Below, piece by piece: positions 1 through 8,214 of a DNA stretch of 38,435 bases. Under the pieces are notes generated by a model. It was not told the origin of the DNA. It worked only from the letters and a program-made list of their open reading frames with translations, and did not search any database. The stretch's first letter is position 1; each line of letters opens with the position of its first letter. The stretch lies in the NCBI GenBank assembly GCA_029907605.1, contig JARYLO010000012.1, positions 1 to 38,435 on the forward strand, read 5' to 3'. The translations under genes were made by a program, and so were the position numbers. This DNA is from Sedimentisphaerales bacterium. GTDB taxonomy: Bacteria > Planctomycetota > Phycisphaerae > Sedimentisphaerales > Anaerobacaceae.

Positions 1-495
1 ATTACATGTTGGCAAAGGGTCAAGATTGACCCATTGCCTCAGCTCGCTAAGGTCAAATAGGGCACCGAGGAGCAGCTTGCCAGCCAATTGTTGCCATGGG
101 ATCAGCAGCAAGACCACTAACACTGATATGAATAAGGCCCTGGTTATGTGCTTTAGACCCCCCAGCCTGCCTGCTATGGAGATGCAAAGCGTGGCGGCAA
201 TGCAGAACAGATATAGTGTAGATCCGAGCAATGCCGATAGGTTGCAAAGCCTTATCGGCCAGGCCAGGTCGGTGTGATGGAGCAATAAGGTCGTCTTGCC
301 TGGGCCAGTAGTCGATGTGGTATCAGCAGGTAGCAACCTCAGGTCCACTGCCCAAAAGATGGCCTGCAGGCACAAAAGCGACAGGAATACCAGCAAGAAT
401 AGGCCATTGCGCCAACGGCGGATGACGGTCACCGCCTCATAACAGTCGTTGATCTGGACCATCTCTGAGATCTTCGGTTCCCTGTCTATTGCCAT
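1..495 (-). CDS. Hypothetical membrane protein, 3' end outside the window
   Basis: An open frame reads without a stop from an ATG at 495 to the window edge, giving 165 residues with the C-terminus missing. Three hydrophobic segments stand out: about residues 31-50, 85-107 and 119-135, separated by short polar loops; the N-terminal 30 residues are charged and probably cytoplasmic. I do not recognise the family. A GPGKTT string at about residue 64 resembles a P-loop but lies between membrane segments in a non-P-loop context, so it is probably chance. No clear ribosome binding site precedes the ATG. The gene follows the GAF-like protein gene on the same strand after about 55 bases, so it may be the tail of the sensory operon. 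The reading frame is convincing because it gives continuous hydrophobic helices; function is unknown. Confidence 0.6.
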   Translation of the reverse strand, partial: MAIDREPKISEMVQINDCYEAVTVIRRWRNGLFLLVFLSLLCLQAIFWAVDLRLLPADTTSTTGPGKTTLLLHHTDLAWPIRLCNLSALLGSTLYLFCIAATLCISIAGRLGGLKHITRALFISVLVVLLLIPWQQLAGKLLLGALFDLSELRQWVNLDPLPTCN

Positions 496-550
496 AGCAG
501 GTAGATTATGCGGCCGTGGGGATCTAGCGGCAAGTCTATATCGATGACTG

Positions 551-1186
551 CTACTCGCTATGGACCTGCTGGCATGCCTGGATTGCAGATGCAAGGCCTG
601 CTGCAACAGCGTTAAGCTTCTGCATCTGGAAGGCAGTCAATCGAAGGGTGGCAGGACCGCAGACAAGTACCACACCAAAACACCTGCCGTCGATGCTGAT
701 TGGTACACAGACGGTGGAGGTCCTGGCCGTCAGGGCAGGACTGGCCTGCATGCCGAGCATCAGGAGGTCCTCAAGTCCGCAGACCTTGTTTGCCCTGCAT
801 ATGGCCTCTGCAAGCTCGGTATTGACAGACTCTAGGAGCCTAAGGTACTCGTCGGACTGTGCTGTGCCCGCGGCATACTGTTTGAACATGCCAGTTGATC
901 GCACATAGAAGAGCATCGCAATGCCAGATATGTGCTCGGTGATGGCTGCGGCAGCTAAGTCCACCAGACGCCCAGGGTCGGTGACCCCCAGCATGGACCT
1001 GTATAGGCTGGCCGCAAACCCTATGCAATCGAGGTCTTGGATGAATCGCCTTTGCGCAGCAATCAGGTCCCTGCAAAGTATGTCTATCTGTTGCGCCTGT
1101 CGCCTGCGCTGACGATTTACCTGCCTTAGAAACGACCTGAGCCTCTTGTATCTTTCTTGGTCTAACATGGAGAACCCAACCTTCAT
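551..1186 (-). CDS. GAF-like domain protein
   Basis: A soluble protein of about 211 residues. The first 50 residues are basic, Gln/Arg-rich and probably helical (coiled coil). The rest has the alternating pattern of a GAF domain: helix, strand (ISGIAMLFYV), the strand pair VCVPISIDGRCFGVVLV, and a closing helix (residues AFQMQKLNAVAAGLASAI). GAF domains bind small ligands or mediate dimers; nothing in the sequence identifies a ligand. The frame stays open up to 1258, but the upstream ATG there overlaps a perfect inverted repeat (1259-1275) and has no Shine-Dalgarno, so I prefer the ATG at 1186 behind AGGA; the ATG at 1168 is another option. It follows the HDOD/kinase gene on the same strand by roughly 80-150 bases, which suggests a role in the same sensory pathway. 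The GAF call is by pattern only. Confidence 0.6.
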   Translation of the reverse strand: MKVGFSMLDQERYKRLRSFLRQVNRQRRRQAQQIDILCRDLIAAQRRFIQDLDCIGFAASLYRSMLGVTDPGRLVDLAAAAITEHISGIAMLFYVRSTGMFKQYAAGTAQSDEYLRLLESVNTELAEAICRANKVCGLEDLLMLGMQASPALTARTSTVCVPISIDGRCFGVVLVCGPATLRLTAFQMQKLNAVAAGLASAIQACQQVHSE

Positions 1187-1341
1187 GCAGCACCATCCTG
1201 TGGCTACAGTCTCTAGGTTCGGTCGATCTTCCGGCATGCTTAACTGGGCAATGGTCATATGGGCCTGTGGCCCATAAACCAGTGCTTGATGGGCATGGAA
1301 GTGCAGGCTAGGGACAGGGTGCGGCAGGATCAGTCAGGATT

Positions 1342-3549
1342 TCAGGACCTATCCTGAAGGGCTAGTGGCAACTCGATCTCTACGGTGGTACCTTGGCCAG
1401 GCTGACTGGAAATACGGAGTTGGCCGCCATTAATGGATATCAGCCTTTCGGCAAATGCCAATCCAAGGCCGGTCTGTCTCCCTGCAGGCCTGGCAGAAAA
1501 GAATGGCAGTGTGGCCTTTGCACAGGTTTGGGCATCCATCCCCATACCTTGATCGATAACACATATGCTGAGGGCATCTGCCTGTCTCTGTATCCTTATC
1601 CGGACCTGGCCTGGCTGGTCTTGGTATGACTGGAATGCATTGACAATGGTATTGGCCAAGGCGGATGCCAACTGTGCTGAATCGACCTCCAGCAGCAGCT
1701 CCTTGCCCGGTCCATCCAGGACTATGTCCAAGGTCTGGGACGCCAGCTTCTGCCTTGTTAGTGCTAGGGCCTCTTCGAGGATCTGGTCGACGGTGACCTT
1801 GTGTCTATGTGGTTGGGGAGGTTCTGCATAGGCCATAAGCCCCTCCAAGAGGGCGGCCAGTTCCTGGGCCTGTTGATGGATCTGCTGGCAGGCCTTCTGG
1901 ACCTGTTCGTCAGAGGCGGTCTCCGCCAACAGTTGGGCCCGACCGGAGATCACTGCCAGTGGATTGTTCATCTCGTGCGCTAGACCGGAGGCCACCTCTG
2001 CCAGTGCCTGGTAGATGTCCGGTCGGCTTGAGGCCATCTGCCTTGGCCCATCAGACCGGATTGCTGCCAGTCGCTCTGCCAATTGCTGGTGATACTGACA
2101 TGTAGTTGCCAAGGATACGAGCCTGCTGATGATACCAGCAGAAGACTCAACCTGGTCTGCGAATCGATCGGGGTCTATTGGATAGTTTACCTCAAAGATC
2201 AGCAGACCGATGCCAACGTTCTCCAAGGCCAGTGGTACCCAATAGGTCCTACCAGGGGCCCATTGATCATCCAGCCAATCCTGCAGCTGCTCAAGCAATT
2301 CATCTGCCAGGTAGGCCGTAAATGGCCGGCTGGCATATTCCCTTACCAACTGGGCAGCGGCCCTATCCTCTACAAGTTGTTCCGCACAGCCTCCAAGATC
2401 CCCTATGATGGCGATCTGGACAGGATCCGATACCCTCAACGGGGCCAAGACCAGGCAGGTCCTTGCGGTCTGATAGTGGTGTTGCCAGATGCCTGCGCAT
2501 CTGGCTGCAAGTGCCAATGGGCCGTGTGCATCTGCCACCGCGCCTACCAATTCCTTGATCAATCGTAACTGCCCGGCATTTGCATCGGCCTGCCTTTGCT
2601 GTTCTGAAAGCCTTTCGGATACGGACGCCAGCCTGCAGGCCCTGGATCTGGTCAGCTCTGAAAGGGCATCCCATCTTGTGTCCTGCCCTGCCATTGCCTC
2701 CTCTAACTGCGGCCAGATCTGGCCTATGTGCCGGCAGACCGCATGCAGGAGATCCAGGTCCAGATCCAGCCACCTGGCCATCTGATCGGTAAGCTCAACG
2801 TCATCGAAACTGCCTGATCGTCCTAAACCCATAGACCCGACAAGGATGTCAGAGACCACAATGAGCCTTGCCAACAATGGATCCTGGCATACTTGGGCGT
2901 GAGGGCTGTGGTGGAGCCAGATCGCCTCTGCCATTACCTGCGGCAATGACCACTGGATCGCCAAGAGCCTGCCCAGGACCGCATGGTCAGTATCGAGCTG
3001 GTCCTTCTCTGCCAGGTACAGCGGTTGGCCCAGTTGCTGGGCCTGCTGGCAGATGGCAACAAATGCCCTTGGCATGACCTGTTGGGTGGCCAGCTTACCT
3101 ATGTCGTGCAGCAGTCCAGTAAGATAGGTAAGGTCTGGGCTTGGTCCATCATGGCATGCCTCTGCGAGCCTCCTTGCGGAATGCGCAACGGCCAGGCTGT
3201 GAAGCAGTAGGTCTGCCCTGGATGGTACGTTACTGGCCTTAATGGCAGGCCTGAAGGCCCTTATCGACAGGATCCACCTCTCGATCCTCTGTTGACCCAT
3301 CCTTTCCAGGATCTGCCTGATCGAATAGCCCGATTGTATTAGGTCGATGCCCTCCCCTATGGCCTGGCGGATTAATCCGGCGGACAGGCACGCGGACCTC
3401 TCTATGATCGCAGCTAGTCTAGCAGGTGGTCCATCAAGGGATCCTATGCAGTCTGCCAGGATCCCTGGCAGTTCGTCTAGGGCCTGCAGTCCTGCTATTG
3501 CCCGCCTGGTCTGCAGGCTGGCATGTGGGTCGGTCACCTTGTCGATCAT
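1342..3549 (-). CDS. HDOD-histidine kinase fusion sensor
   Basis: A 735-residue soluble protein with no membrane segment. Residues about 15-280 form an HDOD/HD-type domain with an intact HDIGK motif at 148-152 and paired His at 213-214. Residues about 325-480 look like a GAF-type sensory region. The C-terminus is a histidine kinase: H-box GLAHEMNNP with phospho-His near 525, N-box ALANTIVNAFQSY near 630, G1 IDQGMGMD near 666, and G2 GLGLAFAERL near 694. The expected role is cytoplasmic autophosphorylation and transfer to a response regulator. The regulator gene lies immediately upstream (9 bases), so the two form a regulator-kinase operon. HDOD domains are usually found alone or with other output modules; here one feeds a kinase. 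The signal sensed is unknown. Domain calls are by motif recognition. Confidence 0.85.
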   Translation of the reverse strand: MIDKVTDPHASLQTRRAIAGLQALDELPGILADCIGSLDGPPARLAAIIERSACLSAGLIRQAIGEGIDLIQSGYSIRQILERMGQQRIERWILSIRAFRPAIKASNVPSRADLLLHSLAVAHSARRLAEACHDGPSPDLTYLTGLLHDIGKLATQQVMPRAFVAICQQAQQLGQPLYLAEKDQLDTDHAVLGRLLAIQWSLPQVMAEAIWLHHSPHAQVCQDPLLARLIVVSDILVGSMGLGRSGSFDDVELTDQMARWLDLDLDLLHAVCRHIGQIWPQLEEAMAGQDTRWDALSELTRSRACRLASVSERLSEQQRQADANAGQLRLIKELVGAVADAHGPLALAARCAGIWQHHYQTARTCLVLAPLRVSDPVQIAIIGDLGGCAEQLVEDRAAAQLVREYASRPFTAYLADELLEQLQDWLDDQWAPGRTYWVPLALENVGIGLLIFEVNYPIDPDRFADQVESSAGIISRLVSLATTCQYHQQLAERLAAIRSDGPRQMASSRPDIYQALAEVASGLAHEMNNPLAVISGRAQLLAETASDEQVQKACQQIHQQAQELAALLEGLMAYAEPPQPHRHKVTVDQILEEALALTRQKLASQTLDIVLDGPGKELLLEVDSAQLASALANTIVNAFQSYQDQPGQVRIRIQRQADALSICVIDQGMGMDAQTCAKATLPFFSARPAGRQTGLGLAFAERLISINGGQLRISSQPGQGTTVEIELPLALQDRS

Positions 3550-3558
3550 GAAGGCCTG

Positions 3559-4185
3559 CTAAGATGCCATCTGGAGGACCGAGGTGATCTTGCCGGTCAG
3601 CTCATCGATGGTGAAGGGCTTCTTGATGAACCCTTGGGCGCCAGACCTCAGTAGCTGGTCGATCTCCTCCTGCCTTATCACCCCGCTGACGATGATGACC
3701 TTGATGGATTCGAACTCTGGATTCCTGCGTATGGTCTGGCAGACCACATTTCCATTGATGTCGGGGAGCATGTAGTCCAGCAGGATCAGGTCCGGCCTGA
3801 ACTGACCTGTGGCTATGCCTGCCTCATAACCACTTGAGGCAGCCTTTATCTCAAACCTCCCATCCCTATTCAAGACCTCTGTGATCAGCTCCACGATCTC
3901 CGCGTCATCATCTACCACCAAGACCTTCTTCTTGCCCGAGTCCAGGTTGTCTAGGGGGATGTTGTTCTCCTTCATGAACTTCAGGAGACTTGCCCGAGGT
4001 ATCCGGCGGAACCTCGAACCTGGTACGCGGAACCCCTGCAGCCGACCTGTGTCGAAACAACGGATGATGGTTTGCTGACTGACACGACAGATTTGAGCTG
4101 CCTCCCCAGTAGTGAACAGGTCCTTCATCTTTTTCATCCCTTCCTTACTTATTCGAGCCAACTCCTTTTGACTGAGGCATTCCAT
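3559..4185 (-). CDS. Response regulator with N-terminal excisionase/MerR-like HTH
   Basis: A 208-residue protein. Residues about 22-72 form a MerR/excisionase-type winged helix (FTTGEAAQICRVSQQTIIRC, then RLQGFRVPGSRFRRI). Residues about 86-205 form a CheY-like receiver with the acidic cluster DDD (92-94), phospho-acceptor Asp137 in LLDYMLPD, a Ser/Thr switch in VIIVSG and Lys189 in IKKPF. The DNA-binding part precedes the receiver, the reverse of OmpR and NarL regulators. I chose the first ATG because GAGG lies 5 bases upstream; an internal start at Met17 (ATGAAAAAGATG) is also preceded by AAGGAAGGG. The gene is first in an operon with the HDOD/kinase gene, its probable partner. A target operator cannot be named. 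Confidence 0.88.
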   Translation of the reverse strand: MECLSQKELARISKEGMKKMKDLFTTGEAAQICRVSQQTIIRCFDTGRLQGFRVPGSRFRRIPRASLLKFMKENNIPLDNLDSGKKKVLVVDDDAEIVELITEVLNRDGRFEIKAASSGYEAGIATGQFRPDLILLDYMLPDINGNVVCQTIRRNPEFESIKVIIVSGVIRQEEIDQLLRSGAQGFIKKPFTIDELTGKITSVLQMAS

Positions 4186-4201
4186 TTTGCCTCGGTGCTC
4201 T

Positions 4202-4231
4202 AAGTTAACTACAGGTTCGATCAGTTGTCAA
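4202..4231 (-). promoter_or_regulatory. Probable sigma70 promoter for the regulator/kinase operon
   Basis: On the minus strand a perfect -35 TTGACA (4226-4231) is followed 17-18 bases on by a weak -10 (TTAACT or TAACTT, 4202-4208). It lies just upstream of the response-regulator start at 4185, which would leave a leader of about 10-15 bases. The good -35 with a poor -10 suggests activator dependence; that is inference. Confidence 0.4.
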
Positions 4232-4319
4232 GTGCAAAGATCAGAAAAAGGCAGACTTACCTATATTGTTATAGAGGAGGTTATCAGATTGATGGCTTGA
4301 GGCTACTTGTGGGGCAAAC

Positions 4320-4348
4320 AAAAAAGGCCGGTCTAGATAGACCGGCCT
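4320..4348 (-). terminator. Intrinsic terminator after the outer-membrane barrel gene
   Basis: A perfect 11-bp inverted repeat (AGGCCGGTCTA / TAGACCGGCCT) with a 2-base centre, so a four-base loop in practice, is followed on the minus strand by a run of T. It begins about 20 bases after the stop of the outer-membrane protein gene, so it closes the trpB2/outer-membrane operon. It is one of the clearest terminators in the window. Confidence 0.9.
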
Positions 4349-4369
4349 GGATGGATTCGACAGGGCCTC

Positions 4370-5233
4370 TCAGAAGGCCCACTTACCTGTGACTGTAAAC
4401 CAGGTCTCATCCTCATTGTCTACCGTGTCATCCATACTGAGCTGGTGGAATACAGCAGGTGTAATCGTGATGCCCAGGCCCAGGTCGATATCTGTAGAGA
4501 CCCCAAGCAATGCATGGGACCAGTCGTGGTCTACATCCGAAAGGCCCATACCAGGGCCATTATCGAAGACCATGCTCACACCATCGTTGAAGGTGATCTC
4601 CCCATGGAACTTGATGACCTGTTCAGGGATCGTAGGCAATGGCCCTGGTACAGGTAGGTTGTAGTCCAGGCTGAGGGTATGCAGGAAGCCTGAGGCCCTG
4701 TGGTCAAGGTAGGCCGGGTGTTCGTGCGCAGGCCACAGCTTTGCTACCGTGTATCCTGGGACCAGCCCCTTGATCCCGAGGGCCTTGGGGAGCTGGATGA
4801 CTGCATGTATCTCCTGCAGGTCCCAGGCCTTTGAAGGCCACTCAGGGAAGTTGTAGTACACCCAGCCTATCCGACAGGTGGCCTCTATCGGCTCGCCCTT
4901 GAATACCGTGTTCTTGTAATACAGGCAATAGTCCCAGCGTTCCTGCAGCTCGTGTCCCTCAGGATTGGCCCTATGGCCTGTGACCATCGCCCCAAGACCT
5001 GAGTCTCCGAACTCCAGGCCTGCAGATGGCTCAAAGCCACTTGCCCCATCATAGATGTCGAAGCCCCTCCAAACATACTTATTCTGGTAGGCCACCTGTA
5101 CGAACCCGTGCAGGTCTAGGCCATAGCCCATGATCTCGATCTGACCAATGGAGCTAGGGGCTGATCGTTGCCCCTCGCCGCCGATACATAGGCAGGCAAA
5201 GATGACCGAAAAGACCAAGGCACATCTGTACAT
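4370..5233 (-). CDS. Outer-membrane beta-barrel protein, TorF-like putative porin
   Basis: A 287-residue secreted protein. A signal peptide (charged start, hydrophobic residues 5-17, cleavage probably near residue 21) is followed by amphipathic strands that end in Trp-Ala-Phe, the terminal aromatic expected of an outer-membrane barrel. The segment NKYVWRGFDIYDGASGFEPS resembles the conserved opening of TorF-type putative porins (a Y-V-W-R-G strand, then a short turn and a G-rich strand). AAGGAG lies 8 bases before the ATG. It follows trpB2 after 47 bases with no visible promoter or terminator between them, and ends at the strong terminator at 4320-4348. The substrate is unknown; family assignment is by pattern, so a generic barrel is the safer reading. 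Confidence 0.65.
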   Translation of the reverse strand: MYRCALVFSVIFACLCIGGEGQRSAPSSIGQIEIMGYGLDLHGFVQVAYQNKYVWRGFDIYDGASGFEPSAGLEFGDSGLGAMVTGHRANPEGHELQERWDYCLYYKNTVFKGEPIEATCRIGWVYYNFPEWPSKAWDLQEIHAVIQLPKALGIKGLVPGYTVAKLWPAHEHPAYLDHRASGFLHTLSLDYNLPVPGPLPTIPEQVIKFHGEITFNDGVSMVFDNGPGMGLSDVDHDWSHALLGVSTDIDLGLGITITPAVFHQLSMDDTVDNEDETWFTVTGKWAF

Positions 5234-5280
5234 CTTGTAATCTCCTTATCATGCAACCACACGATCCATCTATCAGAAAC

Positions 5281-6669
5281 CTACCACCGTCCACTCCTGC
5301 GCACAGGCGCCGCTGGCAGCTTCTCGAGGTCCTTAGCATATCTATCGATCTGCTCCTGTGGCAGTTCGTAGTCCTGGAGCTTGCCAGCTAGATATGCGTC
5401 ATAACCTCCCAGGTCCATCAATCCATGGCCGCTATAGCAGAACAGTATCACCTTCTCCTTTCCCTCCTGTTTTGCCTTGTTTGCCTCATCTATAACACAT
5501 GCTATGGCATGGCTGGTCTCTGGGGCGCAGATAGTCCCTTCGGTCCTTGCCCACAGTAAGGCTGCCTCAAAACACCTAGATTGAGGATATGCACGCGGCG
5601 CAAAGAGCCCTTCAACGATCCCTTGTGAGACCAGCGGCGCCATCCCATGGTATCTAAGACCGCCTGCATGGATGGGCGGTGGGATGAAGGCGTGTCCCAA
5701 TGTGAACATGGCCAGGAGAGGCGTCATGCATGCCGTATCGCCGAAGTCATAGTGGAACTTGGCCCTTGTCATGGTCGGACAGGCCGCGGGCTCAACAGGT
5801 ATGATCTCGATGTTGGCCCCATTTATCTTGTCGGCCGCAAATGGGAAGGAGATGCCTGCGAAGTTACTGCCGCCACCGGCACACCCTATGACCATATCAG
5901 GCAGCCTTTCGCCTGCCAACTGCAATTGCTTCTTCGCCTCCAGGCCTATGATGGTTTGGTGCAGCAACACATGATTTAGCACGCTCCCAAGGGAGTACCT
6001 GGTCTTGCCAGTAGTGTCTGTGACCGCATCCTCTATCGCCTCGCTGATGGCTATACCGAGACTGCCTGGAGAATCAGGATGCTCCTGGAGGATCCTCCTA
6101 CCTGCATTGGTGTCTTGGCTGGGGCTGGGCACGCACCTTGCGCCCCATACATTCATCATGACCCTACGTAGGGGCTTTTGCTCATAGCTGATCCGGACCA
6201 TATAGACCTTGCATTCCAGGTCCAAGAGCCTGCAGGCAAAGGCAAGTGCACTGCCCCACTGGCCTGCCCCGGTCTCTGTCACCAACCTCTTGATGCCAAA
6301 CTGCTTATTGTACCATGCCTGTGCCACAGCAGTATTTGGTTTATGGCTGCCTGGGGGGCTGAGGCTCTCATCCTTGTAATAGATCCTGGCTGGCGTTCCA
6401 AGATACCGCTCCAGGCTGATGGCCCTCCTCAATGGAGAGGGCCTCCACTTGCAGAGGATCTCCAGTACCTCCTCTGGGATGTCTATCCATCGCTGGGTAC
6501 TGACCTCCTGTTCTATGAGGTTCATCGGGAATACAGGGGCCAACATATCTGGGCTGATAGGTTTGCCGTCTGGGCCCAGCGGTGGCAGCAAGGGTGTGGG
6601 GAGGTCTGCTGCAAGATTGTACCACTGCCTTGGAATCTCGGCCTCTTTCAGAAGTATCTTATAGTCCAT
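5281..6669 (-). CDS. trpB: TrpB2-type tryptophan synthase beta-like protein
   Basis: A 462-residue fold-type II PLP enzyme. The long N-terminus ([19 protein letters not shown]) and the length are characteristic of TrpB2, not of the roughly 400-residue TrpB1. The PLP lysine lies in GSHKPNTA near residue 110; GAGQWG follows, and the phosphate-binding glycine loop GCAGGGSNF is near residue 265. TrpB2 makes L-tryptophan from indole and serine. AGGAG lies 6 bases before the ATG, and a strong promoter is visible upstream at 6716-6744. No trpA or other trp gene is present here, so it may salvage indole or serve another PLP reaction; that is inference. The next gene downstream is an outer-membrane barrel in the same transcription unit. 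Confidence 0.92.
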   Translation of the reverse strand: MDYKILLKEAEIPRQWYNLAADLPTPLLPPLGPDGKPISPDMLAPVFPMNLIEQEVSTQRWIDIPEEVLEILCKWRPSPLRRAISLERYLGTPARIYYKDESLSPPGSHKPNTAVAQAWYNKQFGIKRLVTETGAGQWGSALAFACRLLDLECKVYMVRISYEQKPLRRVMMNVWGARCVPSPSQDTNAGRRILQEHPDSPGSLGIAISEAIEDAVTDTTGKTRYSLGSVLNHVLLHQTIIGLEAKKQLQLAGERLPDMVIGCAGGGSNFAGISFPFAADKINGANIEIIPVEPAACPTMTRAKFHYDFGDTACMTPLLAMFTLGHAFIPPPIHAGGLRYHGMAPLVSQGIVEGLFAPRAYPQSRCFEAALLWARTEGTICAPETSHAIACVIDEANKAKQEGKEKVILFCYSGHGLMDLGGYDAYLAGKLQDYELPQEQIDRYAKDLEKLPAAPVRRSGRW

Positions 6670-6715
6670 GGCTAGCTCCTGTCTTGTACCTCATTGATAT
6701 TGCAAGGCTTGTAGG

Positions 6716-6744
6716 ATGATAGGATAGAGGGCCCGTGCTGTCAA
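6716..6744 (-). promoter_or_regulatory. Sigma70 promoter for trpB2
   Basis: On the minus strand TTGACA (6739-6744) is separated by exactly 17 bases from TATCAT (6716-6721). The hexamers match consensus at 6/6 and 5/6. The start of trpB2 lies about 45 bases downstream. The divergent purE has only weak promoter candidates in the same 153-base gap, for example TTGATC-17-TAACAT. Confidence 0.7.
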
Positions 6745-6822
6745 AGCAATTCATTGCCAGGTGGTTGATCTGTGATACTTTCGGAATTAACATGAGCTCA
6801 GCTGATCAAGGAGGATCGGAGA

Positions 6823-7347
6823 ATGAGCCAGATATGTCCGAAGAAGGTCGCAGTAGTCATGGGTTCTGATAGTGACCTGCCAGTGATGCAGGAGGCAATA
6901 GACCAGCTAAGGCGCCTTGGCATAGAGCCTGTACCAAGGATCCTTTCAGCCCATCGTGCACCTGAACCTACGGCCGAGTTTGCCAGGGATGCGCACAGCC
7001 AAGGCATAGGTGTGATTATCGCTGCAGCGGGCATGGCCGCACACCTTGCCGGCACGCTCGCCAGCCGGACCACGCTTCCTGTTATAGGTGTTCCACTGGA
7101 TAGCGGCGGTGGCCTTGGTGGCATAGATGCCCTGTTGAGCACGGTCCAGATGCCCCCAGGGGTACCGGTTGCCACCGTAGGGATTGGCAAGGCCGGTGCT
7201 CGCAATGCTGCAATCCTTGCGGCCCAGATACTGGCCTTGTCTAGCCCAGAACTACAATCCAGACTCGCCCAACTTAAGGATGAGCAGTTGCGGCAGGTGA
7301 TGGAAAAGGATGCGGCCTTAAGGCGTACCGGATTGGGTGTGGCTTAG
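6823..7347 (+). CDS. purE: N5-carboxyaminoimidazole ribonucleotide mutase, class I PurE
   Basis: A 174-residue protein covering the whole PurE fold: the phosphate-binding GSDSDLPVM near residue 14, SAHRAPE near 43, IAAAGMAAHLAG near 66 and the LDSGGGLGGIDALLS loop near 91. It moves the carboxyl group of N5-CAIR to give CAIR in purine synthesis in the cytoplasm. The AGMAAHL pattern is that of class I mutases, which depend on PurK; no purK is present in the window. AAGGAGG lies 8 bases before the ATG. It stands alone on the plus strand, divergent from trpB2. A second purine gene, purN, occurs about 4 kb away on the other strand as part of a fusion. Confidence 0.95.
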   Translation: MSQICPKKVAVVMGSDSDLPVMQEAIDQLRRLGIEPVPRILSAHRAPEPTAEFARDAHSQGIGVIIAAAGMAAHLAGTLASRTTLPVIGVPLDSGGGLGGIDALLSTVQMPPGVPVATVGIGKAGARNAAILAAQILALSSPELQSRLAQLKDEQLRQVMEKDAALRRTGLGVA

Positions 7348-7563
7348 AAAGATCGCAACCTTGCTCCGTGCACCCAGTCCTGCTAACTTTGCCTAGCGGC
7401 ATATTGGACCTTGTGTGTCCGTTGTATCTATCGCATCTCAAGGCCAAAGCTATTTTTGTGGGAAAGCCAGCTAGAATTGTAAAGTTGGCTATTCCAATCT
7501 GCCGAACAAGATATATAGTTCGGTAAAAAGGTATGTCCATGTAGACGTGTTTTTTGGATCTGC
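7348..7563. other. Intergenic region with a small hairpin
   Basis: No gene was found here. The region holds an inverted repeat, CCGAAC at 7502-7507 and GTTCGG at 7518-7523, around an AT-rich 10-base loop, about 40 bases before the next start codon. A TTGGCT sequence lies near 7484 but has no well-placed -10. The hairpin could be part of a promoter or leader; nothing decides this. Confidence 0.3.
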
Positions 7564-8157
7564 ATGCCTGCAAACAATAGAACCAAGGATGGCTATCATT
7601 ATGCGAGCCTTCGTGTATGGAAGGCCTTGTTGATGCTGCTTCTGTCCATGACCTTAGGTGCGGCAGTCCTGATGGCCCTTGGTAACAATCCCCCTTCTGG
7701 TGGGGCATTCTGCCTTTCCAGCTATTACATGCTCGCTGCGACCGATAAACTTATCAACTCAAGTGCAGCTCAGACCATAGGCAGGTGGTCTAGCATAGAG
7801 ATCTGCTACAGCGGCACCAGTTCGGGCAATTGCGAGTCCTTGGCCAAGGCAATTGGCCTACGCAGCCATGACCAATTACCATACCACTTTGTCGTCTGCA
7901 ATGGACATGGCGGTAGTGATGGCCAGATCCTTCCGACGGTCTCGTGGGACCGGCAACTGTTCATTGGAGATCGCGTTGGCAGGCCCAGGGTAGGGACCAT
8001 CAGGATCTGTATAGTTGCGGATGGTCGCAATGCTTATCCAACAGATGCACAGGTAAAGCGTGTGGATTGCCTAGTGGATTCGCTGTGCAAGCGATTCCAG
8101 ATCCTGCCTTCTAGGGTGTATTATCCATCTGACCTGCCAGGGGCAGGTGTCTATTGA
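7564..8157 (+). CDS. Membrane-anchored amidase_2/PGRP-like protein lacking zinc ligands
   Basis: A 197-residue protein: a basic N-terminus, one membrane segment (about residues 18-40), then an extracytoplasmic domain. From about residue 75 it follows the N-acetylmuramoyl-L-alanine amidase (PGRP) fold: IEICYSGTSSGN matches the IVIHHSATSSGN type of opening, LPYHFVVCNG the central Y-H-F strand, TIRICIVAD the following strand, YPTDAQ the helix cap, and RVYYPSDLPGAG the RVLGHRDLPGA motif. At the first and last of these, family His residues are replaced (Cys-Tyr; Pro-Ser), and the final Cys is absent because the protein ends at GAGVY. It probably binds cell-wall material or another ligand without cleaving it. 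No strong Shine-Dalgarno is seen. nrnA follows after 57 bases. Confidence 0.65.
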   Translation: MPANNRTKDGYHYASLRVWKALLMLLLSMTLGAAVLMALGNNPPSGGAFCLSSYYMLAATDKLINSSAAQTIGRWSSIEICYSGTSSGNCESLAKAIGLRSHDQLPYHFVVCNGHGGSDGQILPTVSWDRQLFIGDRVGRPRVGTIRICIVADGRNAYPTDAQVKRVDCLVDSLCKRFQILPSRVYYPSDLPGAGVY

Positions 8158-8214
8158 GGCCCCTGGAACTTGACCGACCAGGCCTGTAGGCACATAATCC
8201 CGCCTTAGTGCCAC

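Noticed and set aside
26-277. Plus-strand frame of 83 residues at the window start
   Set aside because: It is antisense to the better-supported membrane protein read on the minus strand from 495, and lacks a ribosome binding site and protein-like composition.
289-306. P-loop-like GPGKTT in the cut membrane protein
   Set aside because: It lies between hydrophobic segments in a short loop, without the strand and helix of a nucleotide-binding fold.
1259-1275. Perfect inverted repeat ATGGGCCTGTGGCCCAT as a terminator
   Set aside because: A strong stem, but no T-tract follows on either strand; it may only help decide the downstream start codon.
2083-2568. Plus-strand frame of 161 residues inside the kinase gene
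   Set aside because: Antisense shadow of the GAF-like and linker region; no ribosome binding site.
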